64,000 nucleotides of DNA from positions 124,001 through 188,000 of the forward strand of contig NZ_CP100355.1 of the NCBI RefSeq assembly GCF_024204665.1. The letters are read 5' to 3'. A model generated the notes under the pieces. It did not search any database. It was not told the DNA's origin and was given only the letters and a program-made list of their open reading frames with translations. The translations under genes were made by a program, and so were the position numbers. This DNA comes from Natronosalvus rutilus (GTDB taxonomy: Archaea; Halobacteriota; Halobacteria; Halobacteriales; Natrialbaceae). Below are positions 25,800 through 34,952 of this stretch, piece after piece (positions within the stretch are counted from its first letter, which is position 1; every line of letters begins with the position of its first letter).

Positions 25800-26117
25800 G
25801 TGACCGAGGACAGCCGACTCACCGACTACGGCCAGGGCGAGGGGTCGTCCGCGTCGGCGGCGGACACCGCGGAAGCTGATACCGAGGAAGCAAGTACCGA
25901 GGAAACAGCCGCCGCCGTCTCGTCGGACGAAACGACTGCCTCGAGCAGCCAACACGCGGGTGACGCGGACGAATCCGATCCGCCGCCGAGCGATCCCGAC
26001 GCCGGCCTCTCGACGTACGCCTGGGGGACTTACACCTGCACTCGCTGTGACTCGAGCGTCGACCGGGTCTGGCGAGATGGGGACGACCTGGTGTGTCCGT
26101 CGTGTAAGGAGTGGTGA
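25800..26117 (+). CDS. Small zinc-ribbon protein (DUF7573-like)
   Basis: 105 residues from the GTG at 25800. An acidic, low-complexity N-terminal ~70 residues (Ala, Glu, Ser, Thr) precedes a C-terminal zinc ribbon: YTCTRCDSSVDRVWRDGDDL then VCPSCKEW, with four Cys ligands. The C-terminal motif YAWGTYTC is the part conserved among haloarchaeal relatives as I recall them. Function unknown; such ribbons often bind partner proteins or nucleic acid. Confidence 0.75.
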   Translation: MTEDSRLTDYGQGEGSSASAADTAEADTEEASTEETAAAVSSDETTASSSQHAGDADESDPPPSDPDAGLSTYAWGTYTCTRCDSSVDRVWRDGDDLVCPSCKEW

Positions 26118-26240
26118 CTGGACGCCGATTGTGGCCCTACAGCCCTGCTCGAGGTCAGCTTCACGCGATGAGCGGTGACGAACCGGCCGGGTGTCACCTC
26201 CAGAAGCTTTATGCTTCCGTCCTCACTTAGTACGAACGCA

Positions 26241-26435
26241 ATGGCGAAAGGTACGGTCGCATTCTTCAACGACACTGGCGGATACGGATTCATCGAAACT
26301 GACGACGCGGACGACGACGTGTTCTTCCACATGGAAGACGTTGGCGGTCCTGACCTCGAGGAGGGGCAGGAAGTCGAGTTCGACATCGAGCAGGCCGACA
26401 AAGGCCCGCGCGCGACGAATCTCGAGCGACTCTGA
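26241..26435 (+). CDS. Cold-shock domain protein (copy 2)
   Basis: 64 residues, differing from the copy at 16398 at about a dozen positions. RNP1 (GGYGFI) and RNP2 (VFFHM) are intact. The TATA-like gctttatgc at 26206-26214 has the same ~31-base spacing as in copy 1, but the flanking DNA is otherwise unrelated, so the paralogues are not a recent block duplication. Expected role: RNA chaperone, with possible division of labour between copies. Confidence 0.93.
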   Translation: MAKGTVAFFNDTGGYGFIETDDADDDVFFHMEDVGGPDLEEGQEVEFDIEQADKGPRATNLERL

Positions 26436-26455
26436 GTCAGTCGAGCCAGACGGAG

Positions 26456-26468
26456 GTATCGTTTTCTG
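26456..26468 (+). terminator. Putative terminator of the second cold-shock gene
   Basis: tatcgttttctga lies ~25 bases after the stop, a short U-tract of the archaeal type. Confidence 0.3.
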
Positions 26469-26721
26469 ATCGTTACGCTGTGAGTGCCGACAGCGTCGCG
26501 GGTCGAACACGAGCAGGTACAACTATTTCCCGCTGGCAATCCGAGAGTCTATCACTACCATCCAGACACCCGGGTTCGTCTCGGCGCGTCGTCGACCGTC
26601 CGTCGACGGACCCAGCATACCTGAAAGACACAAAACATATGTCGATCAATTGCACAAGGAGCACTATCGACCGTGTATCCAGGGTATGCCCGCTACGCTG
26701 GCCTCCAGACACGCAGCCACC

Positions 26722-27711
26722 ATGACCGACGCCAATCCTTCATCCCAGCCGGAGACGACGAATCAGCTCGGAACTATCGATCCACTCCCCGTTTCAGCCG
26801 TCGCGAACCTCGTCGAGACGGTTCGGGAGAACGTGACGCGCGTGATTGTCGGCCACGACGAGGAAGTCGACCACGTCATCACCACCATCCTCTCTCGCGG
26901 TCACGTGCTCCTCGACGACGTCCCCGGCGTCGGCAAGACGATGCTCGCCCGTTCGATCGCTCGATCGATCGACTGTAGCTTCCGACGGGTCCAGTTCACG
27001 CCCGACCTCCTCCCCTCTGACATCACCGGCGTCAACGTCTTCAACCAGAAGACCCGCGAGTTCGAGTTCCAGCACGGCCCCGTCTTCGCGAACGTGGTCC
27101 TCGGCGACGAGATCAACCGCGCCCCGCCGAAGACCCAGTCGGCCCTGCTCGAGGCCATGGAGGAACGCCAGGTGACCGTCGACGGCGACACCCGCCCGCT
27201 GCCGAACCCGTTCGTCGTCATCGCCACCCAGAACGCCATCGAGCCCAACCGGACCTACGAACTCCCGTTCGCGGAGGTCGATCGCTTCATGAAGAAACTC
27301 TCGCTCGGCTACCCGAACACCGACGAGGAAGCCGAGATGCTCGGTCGCACGGTCGGTCACCACCCCATCGAGGGGCTCGAGCCGGTCACCGACCTCGAGT
27401 CGATCGTCCGCGCGCGCGAGACGGTGGCCAACGTCGCCGTCGAACCGCCTGTCCGCGAGTACGCGAGCGAACTCGCTGGCTACACCCGCGAGCACGCCCA
27501 CATCGGCGCGAGTCCACGCGGAACTATCGCCCTCCTGCGGGCCGCCCAAGCGAGGGCCGTGCTCGACGAACGGGAGTACGTCATCCCGGACGACATCCAG
27601 CACGAGGCGCCGTACGTCTTCGCCCACCGGATCAAGACGAAGGCGAACGGCCGCGAGACCGATGGTGCGACCGTCGTCGAGGACGCCCTCGAACACGTCC
27701 GCGTGCCATGA
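26722..27711 (+). CDS. MoxR-family AAA+ ATPase
   Basis: 329 residues from the ATG at 26722. Walker A is DVPGVGKTM (residues ~72-80), Walker B VVLGDEINRAPPKTQSALLE, sensor 1 VIATQNAIE, and the C-terminal lid ends in EDALEHVRVP. MoxR ATPases act as chaperones for protein or cofactor maturation and usually sit with DUF58 and transglutaminase or von Willebrand genes, as here. The stop overlaps the start of the DUF58 gene. In-frame starts at 26650 and 26686 add unconserved sequence. Confidence 0.93.
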   Translation: MTDANPSSQPETTNQLGTIDPLPVSAVANLVETVRENVTRVIVGHDEEVDHVITTILSRGHVLLDDVPGVGKTMLARSIARSIDCSFRRVQFTPDLLPSDITGVNVFNQKTREFEFQHGPVFANVVLGDEINRAPPKTQSALLEAMEERQVTVDGDTRPLPNPFVVIATQNAIEPNRTYELPFAEVDRFMKKLSLGYPNTDEEAEMLGRTVGHHPIEGLEPVTDLESIVRARETVANVAVEPPVREYASELAGYTREHAHIGASPRGTIALLRAAQARAVLDEREYVIPDDIQHEAPYVFAHRIKTKANGRETDGATVVEDALEHVRVP

Positions 27712-28850
27712 GACTCACGCGACGCGGCTGGGGGACCGTCGCCGTCGTCGGCTTCTGTCTCTGGATGGCCGCCAGCTTCGGCTCGCGAGCGCTCAACGCA
27801 GTCGTCGCGCCGCTGGCGTTCGTCCTCGTCGCCGGCGTGATCACGGCCGCGCGGGTCGACCGCCCACGGATCCGCCGAGTTCCGACCGCGGAGGGGTATC
27901 CAGGCGAGCGACGGACAGTCGAACTCACCGTCGACGTCGAGTCGCCGCTATCGGCTACCGTCCGCGACGACCTCCCCGACGGCGTGTCCGCGGTCGACGA
28001 CGGCAACGTCAGGGACACGACCCTCGTCGACGGCGACTCGCTCACCTACGAGATCGACCTCGAGGGCCGTGGCGCCCACGAAATCGGCCCGGTCACGGTC
28101 GTCGTCAGCGACGTCTTCGGGCTCGTCGAGCAACGGTTCGAGTACGACCGGACCGACGAGGTGCTGGTCTATCCCCGGGTCCACGACCTCCGGGGTGGCG
28201 CGAAACACGACTTACAGTTACTTCACGACGCTATTGGCGCCTACGACCGCGAGGAGTTCGACCACCTCCGCGAGTACACCCGCGGCGATTCCCTTCGCGA
28301 CATTCACTGGAAGTCCGCCGCCAAACGAGCCGACGACGAACTCGTCGTCAAGGAGTTCGTCGCGGACGGCCGCGTCGGCTCGGTCGACCTCGTCGGCGAG
28401 TGCATTCCCGGACGTGACGACGACCTCGCCGCCGCCGTCGCCAGTGTGGCGACGTACCTGCTCAGGGAGGACGTCGCCGTCGGCGTCTCGACCGTCGAGG
28501 GCACCCTCGAGGCCGACGCGGGCGAACGTCATCACCTCGAGGTGCTGCGACAGCTGGCCGTGGTCGGTCCCGGCGAACTCGACGACCGCACTCGCCGGGA
28601 GGCGGACGTCCTGATCCAGGCGGACGCGTCGGGCGTCCTGGTGCTCGTCGACGGGCACGAAATTCCGTTCGACCGGCTTCGCGGGCGTCGCGGCGGCGCC
28701 GTCGACGAGTCCTCGACCGAATCGACGGCGATAGCCGCCGACGGGTCCGGTGGCTCGAGCGCCGACGGGGCTGGCGGGGTCGGCGCCTCCGGTGAGTCCG
28801 GTGTCCCCGGTGACGACCTCGAGGAGCCAGGCACGGGGGTGTCGGCATGA
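27708..28850 (+). CDS. DUF58 membrane-anchored protein
   Basis: 380 residues. Two N-terminal membrane helices (residues ~10-45) are followed by a beta-rich linker and the DUF58 block near residues 180-220: YDREEFDHLREYTRGDSLRD, then IHWKSAAKR. The last ~55 residues are a Gly/Ser/Asp-rich tail. DUF58 proteins work with MoxR ATPases; the vWA-like fold may bind a metal or a partner. The start codon shares bases with the MoxR stop, and the stop shares bases with the transglutaminase start, so all three genes are translationally coupled. Confidence 0.92.
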   Translation: MRLTRRGWGTVAVVGFCLWMAASFGSRALNAVVAPLAFVLVAGVITAARVDRPRIRRVPTAEGYPGERRTVELTVDVESPLSATVRDDLPDGVSAVDDGNVRDTTLVDGDSLTYEIDLEGRGAHEIGPVTVVVSDVFGLVEQRFEYDRTDEVLVYPRVHDLRGGAKHDLQLLHDAIGAYDREEFDHLREYTRGDSLRDIHWKSAAKRADDELVVKEFVADGRVGSVDLVGECIPGRDDDLAAAVASVATYLLREDVAVGVSTVEGTLEADAGERHHLEVLRQLAVVGPGELDDRTRREADVLIQADASGVLVLVDGHEIPFDRLRGRRGGAVDESSTESTAIAADGSGGSSADGAGGVGASGESGVPGDDLEEPGTGVSA

Positions 28851-31162
28851 GCACGCGAACCGTTCCGAACTCGATCGCCACCTCGCTCGAGGGATCGACG
28901 ACGACGCTCTTTCGGACCCTCGCGCTGGCGGGCGTGCTCGTGCTCCTCGCGGCCATCGTCTTCACGCTGAGCGAGATCACGCGAACCGTCGGCGGCACGG
29001 AGTCGCTGTACCTCCTCGTGCTCACAATGGTACTCGCGGCGACGATTCTCGCCCACGCGATCCGACCGCGGACGGCCCTCGCAATCGGTCTGGGCGCGAC
29101 GGCGATTGGCTTCCTGTACTACCTCGAGGCCGCCGGGTACGCGCCGGGAGCCGCAGTCGGTCAGGCCGGCAAGTTCCTCTCGGACACGATCACGCTCGCG
29201 ACCGGAATGCCGCTGATTCAGATGCTCGAAGCGGGCATCTGGACGCTGGGCTTTGCGCCCGCGCCGGTCTTTCTCACGTGGTACCTCGCGATGCGCGAGC
29301 GGTACGTCCTGAGCGTCGTTCCCGGCGGCGTAGCCCTCCTGTTTCTCGTATTGACGACGGACGCTGGCATCGGCGTGACCCTCGTGGGCGTCGTCGGCGG
29401 CATCGCCGCGGTCGGGTTCGGCGAACTCGACCGACACGAGGGCTCGATCGCTCAGGCCGACGTCCTGGCGATCATGTTCGCGATCATCGTCTTCCTCTCG
29501 ATGACCATCACCTTCGTCCCAGGGGGCGCCGCCAGCCCTACGTTCTTGCTCGAGAGCGAGCCGGGCACGCTCGACGGCGCCGTCGACGGCGACCCCGATC
29601 GGTCGACGATCACCGGCAGCGTCGACCTCTCGCCGGAAGTCCACTTCACCGTCGTGACCGAGGAGCCCACCTACTGGCGAACGGGGGTGTACGACCGCTA
29701 CACGGGCGATTCGTGGATCAGGAGCGGTCCGGACGCCACCTACGACGACGTCGGCCTCCCCGAACCGGACGGGGAGTACGAGACGGCCAGGCACACGATT
29801 ACCATCGAGCGTCAGCTCGAGGTGATGCCGGTCGCCACCAATCCGACCGCACTCGACGGCGACGTGACGGCACACACGCGCGTGTCCGACCACGGCCAGC
29901 CGATGCCCGACGGACCGCTCATCGCCGGCGACACGTACAACGTCGAGAGCGCAGTCCTCGAGGCCGATCCCACCGTCCTCAACGAGGCCGGGACGGAGTA
30001 TCCCGACCCGGTCACGGAGTACTACCTCCAGATGCCCGAGAGTCGCTCGGACGAGTTCGACGCGCGAACCGACGAGATCCTCGCCGAATCCGACGCGGAG
30101 ACGCCCTACGAGAAGGCCGCTACCATCGAGCAGTACTTCCAGGACGGCTATGACTACACCCTCGAGGTCGACCGCCCCGGGGGCAACGCCGCCGAGGAAT
30201 TCCTGCTCGAGATGGACGAAGGCTACTGCGTCTACTTCGCGACGACGATGACCCAGATGCTGCGCTCGGAGGGCATCCCCGCCAGATACGCCACGGGCTA
30301 CACCACGGGCCAGCAGGTCGACGACAACGAGTACGTCGTCCGCGGGCTCGACGCCCACGCCTGGGTCGAGGTCTACTTCCCCGACCAGGGCTGGGTCGTC
30401 TTCGAGCCGACGCCCTCCTCGTCCCGGGACGCGACCCACCAGGAGCGACTCGAGGAGGCCCGCGAGGACAACGAATCGGGCGTCGACACGAATGGGAGCG
30501 AGGACGTTCCCGTCGACGGCCCGGAAGAGAACGAGTCGGTGCCCGACCTCGACGGCGACATCGACGACCTACTCGATCGGAACGACACCGACGACGGCCC
30601 GTCGGGGAACGAGACGAACGACACCAACGACACGAACGAGACCCCCGGCGGACCGGGCGGCCCCGAGAATCCGCTCCAGCCTGGCAACCCGTCTGGAGAC
30701 GGCACGGGCGGGACCGGCGGCGTCGATTCGAGCGACGAGGACGAGGAGGATCTGATCCCGCTCGCACCCGGCGACCTCCTCGTCGGCGTCGCACTCCTGG
30801 TCGGTCTCGCCGCCGGGGGCCATCGAGCCGGTGTCGGCTCCCTCGTAAGTCGCGAAGTCAGCCGCTACTGGCACGGCTTCCGCGGCGACCCGACCGAGGA
30901 CACCGTCCGGGCCTACGAGCGCCTCGAGCTCGTCCTTGAGCGTCGCTTCCGACCCCGCAAACGCGGGGAATCACCACGCCAGTACGTCGATTCGCTCGAG
31001 CGGGTCGGCCTGACTGACCCGCGCGCGAGACGCGTGCTGGACGCCTACGAGCAGGCTCGCTACGGCGGTGGGGTCGACGAATCCACGGCCGACGAGGCCG
31101 TCTCGCTGGTCACGACACTCGCCCGCGAACGGGCGCCGCTCGTCGGTCGGCTGTGGCGCTAG
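28847..31162 (+). CDS. Membrane transglutaminase-like protein (TgpA type, with DUF4129)
   Basis: 771 residues. Five or six N-terminal helices (to residue ~225), an extracytoplasmic transglutaminase core (residues ~430-530), an Asn/Asp/Gly-rich linker (540-635), one helix (~640-660) and a cytoplasmic DUF4129-like tail. Catalytic Cys is in EGYCVYFATTMTQ and His in DAHAWVEVYF; the third residue, normally Asp, appears to be Glu in VVFEPTPSS. It may cross-link or cleave cell-surface protein. Last gene of the coupled MoxR-DUF58-transglutaminase operon. Confidence 0.9.
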   Translation: MSTRTVPNSIATSLEGSTTTLFRTLALAGVLVLLAAIVFTLSEITRTVGGTESLYLLVLTMVLAATILAHAIRPRTALAIGLGATAIGFLYYLEAAGYAPGAAVGQAGKFLSDTITLATGMPLIQMLEAGIWTLGFAPAPVFLTWYLAMRERYVLSVVPGGVALLFLVLTTDAGIGVTLVGVVGGIAAVGFGELDRHEGSIAQADVLAIMFAIIVFLSMTITFVPGGAASPTFLLESEPGTLDGAVDGDPDRSTITGSVDLSPEVHFTVVTEEPTYWRTGVYDRYTGDSWIRSGPDATYDDVGLPEPDGEYETARHTITIERQLEVMPVATNPTALDGDVTAHTRVSDHGQPMPDGPLIAGDTYNVESAVLEADPTVLNEAGTEYPDPVTEYYLQMPESRSDEFDARTDEILAESDAETPYEKAATIEQYFQDGYDYTLEVDRPGGNAAEEFLLEMDEGYCVYFATTMTQMLRSEGIPARYATGYTTGQQVDDNEYVVRGLDAHAWVEVYFPDQGWVVFEPTPSSSRDATHQERLEEAREDNESGVDTNGSEDVPVDGPEENESVPDLDGDIDDLLDRNDTDDGPSGNETNDTNDTNETPGGPGGPENPLQPGNPSGDGTGGTGGVDSSDEDEEDLIPLAPGDLLVGVALLVGLAAGGHRAGVGSLVSREVSRYWHGFRGDPTEDTVRAYERLELVLERRFRPRKRGESPRQYVDSLERVGLTDPRARRVLDAYEQARYGGGVDESTADEAVSLVTTLARERAPLVGRLWR

Positions 31163-31262
31163 GGTGAGTCGAGCCTGCAGTGATGAGCCGAACCGAGACC
31201 TCGTGTCCGGTTCGTCCCATCGATCCGGTCGATTAACCTCCTGAAACAGTAGTGCGTCGCGA

Positions 31263-31421
31263 TTACCAGAGCTGGACCCGCGGCGTCCCACACTCCTCAC
31301 AACAGACCGCGCTGTTGCCCTTGTACTCCGTTCGAACGAGCGATCCGGCCCGACAGGACGGACAGGGTTCCCCCTCGAGGGCGACCAATAACTGCCGTCC
31401 GTCGGCGATGCGTGTTGCCAT
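31263..31421 (-). CDS. Tiny zinc-finger protein (HVO_A0556-like)
   Basis: 52 residues, ATG at 31421 and TAA at 31263. It encodes MATRIADGRQLLVALEGE, then two Cys pairs, PCPSCRAG and VCCEECGTP, and ends VQLW. The Cys spacing, a TYKGN-like loop (EYKGNSAV) and the VQLW end match a haloarchaeal small zinc-finger family as I recall it. These are thought to be regulatory or protein-binding; no function can be read. It is shorter than usual gene-finder limits. Confidence 0.75.
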   Translation of the reverse strand: MATRIADGRQLLVALEGEPCPSCRAGSLVRTEYKGNSAVCCEECGTPRVQLW

Positions 31422-31531
31422 ATCGTGGGGGTCGCCTCCGTCGAGAAAACCGATTGGGCTTGCCAGTGCAACGACCCAGCTGCCCGCGACAGATCAAAAC
31501 AGGGTAGCCCCTCGAGTCCAAACCTCAGCTG

Positions 31532-32575
31532 ATGACGTTTCACCGGATTTCCCTCGGGAACACCGTCTTCGAGGGAGCCAACAACGCGTATCTGTTCGAC
31601 GGCGAGGCGACCGTCCTGCTCGATACGGGCGTCGCCGTCCCGGACACCCGGGCCGAACTCGAGGCGGGCCTTCGCGAACTGGAGGTCGAGTTCGCGGATC
31701 TCGACGCAATAGTCCTCACCCATTACCACGCCGACCACACCGGCCTCGCCGGCGAGATCCAGGCCGAGAGCGGGGCGACCGTCCACGCTCACGCCGCCGA
31801 CGCACCGCTGATCGCCCACGACGAGGACGCCTGGGACGAACTCGAGGCACGTCAGCGACGGCTGTTCGCCGACTGGGGTATGTCGAGCGACGCGCGCGAG
31901 GAACTCCTCGCGTTTCTCGACGCCGGCGAGGAGATGGGAATTTACGGCGAGTCCGTCGACGTGATGGCGTTCGAGGACGGCGACCACCTCTCGTTCGGCG
32001 ACCTGGCGCTCGAGGTTCGTCACGCACCCGGACACACGGCCGGCCTGAGCTGTTTCGTACCCGCCGACGCACCCGAGGAGGTCTACACCGGCGACGCCCT
32101 CCTCCCCGAATACACCCCGAACGTCGGCGGCGCCGACGTCCGCCTCGAGGGAGCACTCTCGGCGTACGTGGAGACACTCGAGACGCTGATCGAGGCCGAC
32201 TACTCACGCGCCTGGCCGGGCCACCGCGAACCGATCGACGACCCCGCAGCACGCGCTCGCTACATCCTGGCTCACCACGAAGAGCGTGCCTACCGGGTCG
32301 CGGACGCGCTGGCCGACGCCGGCTCCGCAGCTGCCTGGACGATCAGCGCCCGGCTCTTCGGCGACCTCGCGGACATCCACATCCTCCACGGGCCCGGCGA
32401 GGCGTACGCCCACCTCGAACACCTGCGTGAACGCGGCGCCGTAGCCGCCGACGGCGAAAGAGGTGAGGCTGACGACGATGCCTCGAGCGTCCGCTACCGA
32501 CTCACGGACGACGGGCGGTCCCGACTCGAGTCCCTGACCGACGGCCGCTGGCCGCTCTCGGACGCCGTCCGCTAA
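31532..32575 (+). CDS. MBL-fold metallo-hydrolase with C-terminal winged helix
   Basis: 347 residues. The N-terminal ~235 residues carry the metallo-beta-lactamase fold: zinc motif THYHADHTGL (H-x-H-x-D-H), then APGHTAGLSCF, YTGDALL and WPGHREP, the glyoxalase II-like set. Residues ~255-340 resemble a winged-helix domain (HILHGPGEAYAHLEHLRERG). This architecture is shared with LACTB2-like hydrolases acting on thioesters or RNA. The substrate is unknown. Cytoplasmic; single gene. Confidence 0.9.
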   Translation: MTFHRISLGNTVFEGANNAYLFDGEATVLLDTGVAVPDTRAELEAGLRELEVEFADLDAIVLTHYHADHTGLAGEIQAESGATVHAHAADAPLIAHDEDAWDELEARQRRLFADWGMSSDAREELLAFLDAGEEMGIYGESVDVMAFEDGDHLSFGDLALEVRHAPGHTAGLSCFVPADAPEEVYTGDALLPEYTPNVGGADVRLEGALSAYVETLETLIEADYSRAWPGHREPIDDPAARARYILAHHEERAYRVADALADAGSAAAWTISARLFGDLADIHILHGPGEAYAHLEHLRERGAVAADGERGEADDDASSVRYRLTDDGRSRLESLTDGRWPLSDAVR

Positions 32576-32723
32576 CCTCACATCTCACCCCGAGCTGGAT
32601 GAGCGTCCGATGCGTGAGTAGGTTCGAACTAGTCGCGTCACTCCTCGATAGAAACCAGCACAGACTAGCTGGAGCCGTCGCTCACCGGGTAGCGCTCGAT
32701 AAAATGATAGTCAGTGGCGTTCC

Positions 32724-32891
32724 TTACAGGTCGCGGGGCTGGACCGTCTTCCGGTCGTTGTCTTCGGCACGTCGGGCAGCGTCCTCGAGCAGCTCGGACA
32801 CTTCCTCGTCGAGTGCTTCGTAGAAATCCGAAGCGACGTTCTTGTCATCGAGTGCTTCCTTTACGGCGGCTTTGACGATAAGGTCTGCCAT
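32724..32891 (-). CDS. Single histone-fold protein (DUF1931 type)
   Basis: 55 residues from the ATG at 32891. It starts MADLIVKAAVKEALDDKNVA and ends NDRKTVQPRDL, the last strand of a histone fold, with an amphipathic helix between. DUF1931 proteins are short archaeal histone-fold proteins; the acidic surface here makes bulk DNA packaging doubtful, so a regulatory or dimerisation role is as likely. A minus-strand TATA box (ctataaag at 32918-32925) is ~31 bases upstream; the in-frame extension to 32993 is beyond that box. Confidence 0.85.
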   Translation of the reverse strand: MADLIVKAAVKEALDDKNVASDFYEALDEEVSELLEDAARRAEDNDRKTVQPRDL

Positions 32892-33311
32892 ACAGAATAC
32901 CCGTTCCCGTTTCCCTACTATAAAGGTTCTGTTTGTGAGCGGCGAATTCGGGCTCGAGCGGCCCGATAGACCGTCTTTACGCGCACCACCCACCAGAAAG
33001 TATATGTCGAATGAAGTTCCGGCGGGCGTCGGACCCCCTCGAATCGGCCCAAACTGCCCTCGAACGCGCTCGCGCGCGCTCTCGAGACGGTCTCTGAGTC
33101 ACCACGAACGCAGCGCCTGGTCGACGGGGACGGCAGACGATTCCGCTACTCGTTTCGAGTCTCGAGACTCGAGAGCCAACAGACAAGGCCGAGACTCGAG
33201 ACTCAAGCCCCGGGCAGGTACGAGCGACGGTACACGCAACCAATTTGCACCGCCGAGAATCGACTGGTGTCGAGAGACGGCTGGGTCGTGAAAGCGACTC
33301 CGCCGACGAAT
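32892..33311. other. 420-base gene-free region with TATA-like box and GAGTCTC palindromes
   Basis: Holds the histone-fold gene promoter (32918-32925). A plus-strand gaaagtatatgtcg at 32996-33009 looks like a TATA element. A cluster of overlapping palindromes built from gagtctcgagactc follows at 33156-33208. No frame in between looks coding. The palindromes can fold into a long hairpin and lie downstream of the minus-strand quinoprotein gene, so they may end its transcript. A small RNA starting near 33025 is possible. Confidence 0.4.
33156..33208. repeat. Palindrome cluster based on gagtctcgagactc
   Basis: The 14-base perfect palindrome gagtctcgagactc begins at 33157-33158. A second, related copy containing cgagactcgagactc lies at 33190-33204. 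Eight-base arms (gagtctcg / cgagactc) can pair across ~30 bases, nested with the local palindromes. Confidence 0.5.
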
Positions 33312-34628
33312 TCAGCGAACCGCGAACAGTCCGTCCTCCCCGCCAAGATAGACCGTTCCGTCGCTCACTGCGAGGTGATCACGGAGGACGCGGTGATCGT
33401 CTTCGAACTGCGGCACGTCCTCGAGGTGGAGACACCACGCTTCGCTACCGTCTTCGACGCGGTAACCCTTGAGGAACTCGTTGCCGTTCCAGTCGGCCGT
33501 GATCGCGATGACCGTTTCCCCCACGACGACCGGGTCGCTGTACAGGCGCATTTCGTCGACGGACCAGCGCTCGCTCGAGCCGTCGGATCCGGTGTCGAGG
33601 TTCGTCATACGGAGCGTCTGATCCTCGCCGATCGTTGCGAACGCGAGGACGTCGTCGGCGGCGAAGGTGCTCCTGCGGGACGAAACCGAGCCCACAGTCT
33701 CGCCCGTTTCCGGGTCCAGGAGCAACACTTCTCTGCTGTTTCCGTCGTGAATCAGGACGTACTGATCGGTCGCCACGGGGCGCATCTGCCACATCCAGCC
33801 GGTCTCGGATACCCACAGCGTGTCGCCGGTCTCCGGATCGAGCGCGACGACGTGAGCCGTGTCTCCGTCGATGCCGACCGTCGCGTAGACCGCGTCGTCC
33901 GTAACGGCCAGCGAGTACGCATGGAACGTGTCGAACCGGCCGAGAAGGGAATCGCCTTCGTCGATCTCGTCGATCGAATGGCGTTCCCACGCGATCGATC
34001 CGTCGTCCGGGTTGACCGCGTACAGTCGCTCGTCGTCGTCACCACAGACGTAGAGCAGTCCGTTGGCGAACTCCGGCTGGTAGACCGACGGCGCCTCTTC
34101 GCCCTCGCCGAACCACTGCCGCCATCGAACGGCCCCGGTGTCGGCGTCGAGGGCAGTCAGCGCCTCGCCGCCGACGAAGACCCAGTCCCCGACGACGACC
34201 GGTGCGAGGTTCGGACCGTCGTCGGCTCCGATGTCGGGACTCACCCACTGCAGCGAGCCCGTTTCGGCATCGAGGGCGTGAATCCGATCGTTGCCATCGT
34301 GGCGGTACACACGCCCGTCGCTGATGGCAATCCCGTCGTTCGCCTCTACGTTTCCGTAACTCCAGGCGACCCCCTCGAGTGCGCTCGGTTCGTTCGCGGC
34401 GGAGACTGCACGCGTACTGCCGCTATTCGCGTAAAACGAGTACCAGCCGTCGGACGGTTCGGCGTTGAATGTCGATTCGGTGACAATTTCCGTTTCGCCG
34501 TCAGTACCCGCGTCGCTCGAGTTCTCCGTGTCGTTCTCCGCGCTTCCCGAACCCACCGTCGCGAAGACGCCAGTCGTCAACAGGGCCGATCCGGATACGA
34601 TAACGCTTCGTCTGTCGAATGTCGGCAT
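33312..34628 (-). CDS. Exported PQQ-like beta-propeller protein
   Basis: 438 residues. The N-terminus FDRRSVIVSGSALLTTGVFA is a twin-arginine signal ending near SGSA, without a lipobox Cys. A short acidic Ser/Asp linker follows, then seven or eight propeller blades with repeated motifs: ALDAETGSLQW, ALDADTGAVRW, AVNPDDGSIAW and ALDPETGDTLW. It should fold outside the membrane. Quinoprotein dehydrogenase activity cannot be assumed because catalytic and quinone ligands are not obvious. Upstream, an inverted repeat (34679-34710) may be its operator. Confidence 0.88.
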   Translation of the reverse strand: MPTFDRRSVIVSGSALLTTGVFATVGSGSAENDTENSSDAGTDGETEIVTESTFNAEPSDGWYSFYANSGSTRAVSAANEPSALEGVAWSYGNVEANDGIAISDGRVYRHDGNDRIHALDAETGSLQWVSPDIGADDGPNLAPVVVGDWVFVGGEALTALDADTGAVRWRQWFGEGEEAPSVYQPEFANGLLYVCGDDDERLYAVNPDDGSIAWERHSIDEIDEGDSLLGRFDTFHAYSLAVTDDAVYATVGIDGDTAHVVALDPETGDTLWVSETGWMWQMRPVATDQYVLIHDGNSREVLLLDPETGETVGSVSSRRSTFAADDVLAFATIGEDQTLRMTNLDTGSDGSSERWSVDEMRLYSDPVVVGETVIAITADWNGNEFLKGYRVEDGSEAWCLHLEDVPQFEDDHRVLRDHLAVSDGTVYLGGEDGLFAVR

Positions 34629-34678
34629 ACACCAGCCACCACGAAATTCCGTATTGCTATCGGCCTACTAACCGTAAC

Positions 34679-34710
34679 TTTCACGTCGAGCAACCGTTTC
34701 AATCGTGAAA
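34679..34710. promoter_or_regulatory. Inverted repeat tttcacg...cgtgaaa
   Basis: Seven-base arms at 34679-34685 and 34704-34710 are separated by 18 bases, 50-80 bases upstream of the exported beta-propeller gene. The spacing suits a dimeric regulator or two half-sites. Confidence 0.35.
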
Positions 34711-34790
34711 TAGTCCTCTTGTGGGTCTGATAAATGCCCGAAGGGCGACGCCATAGATGAACTCTCGGACAGCACTCAAGAATCGTATCA

Positions 34791-34862
34791 AGCCTAGGCC
34801 GGGATTTGAACCCGGGCTCTCGTCCTTACCAAGGACGCGCTTTACCGCTAAGCTACCCAGGC
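34791..34862 (-). tRNA. tRNA-Thr (anticodon GGT)
   Basis: 72 bases on the minus strand. Acceptor GCCTGGG pairs with CCTAGGC (one G-T pair), D-arm GCTT/AAGC, anticodon stem CGTCC/GGACG around TTGGTAA (anticodon GGT, reading ACC/ACT), T-arm CCGGG-TTCAAAT-CCCGG, discriminator T. CCA is not encoded. No intron is present. Confidence 0.95.
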
Positions 34863-34952
34863 AGGCATGCGTTGGTTGACCGGAGTCGTCTTTATGGGTT
34901 TCGATTCCCCCCTGAGTGTGTGTCGGGGTGACAGAGGACGCAAACGAATCGC

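Noticed and set aside
34791-34862. tRNA-flanking integrated element
   Set aside because: No integrase gene and no second copy of the tRNA end was seen in the window; the flanks hold ordinary haloarchaeal genes.
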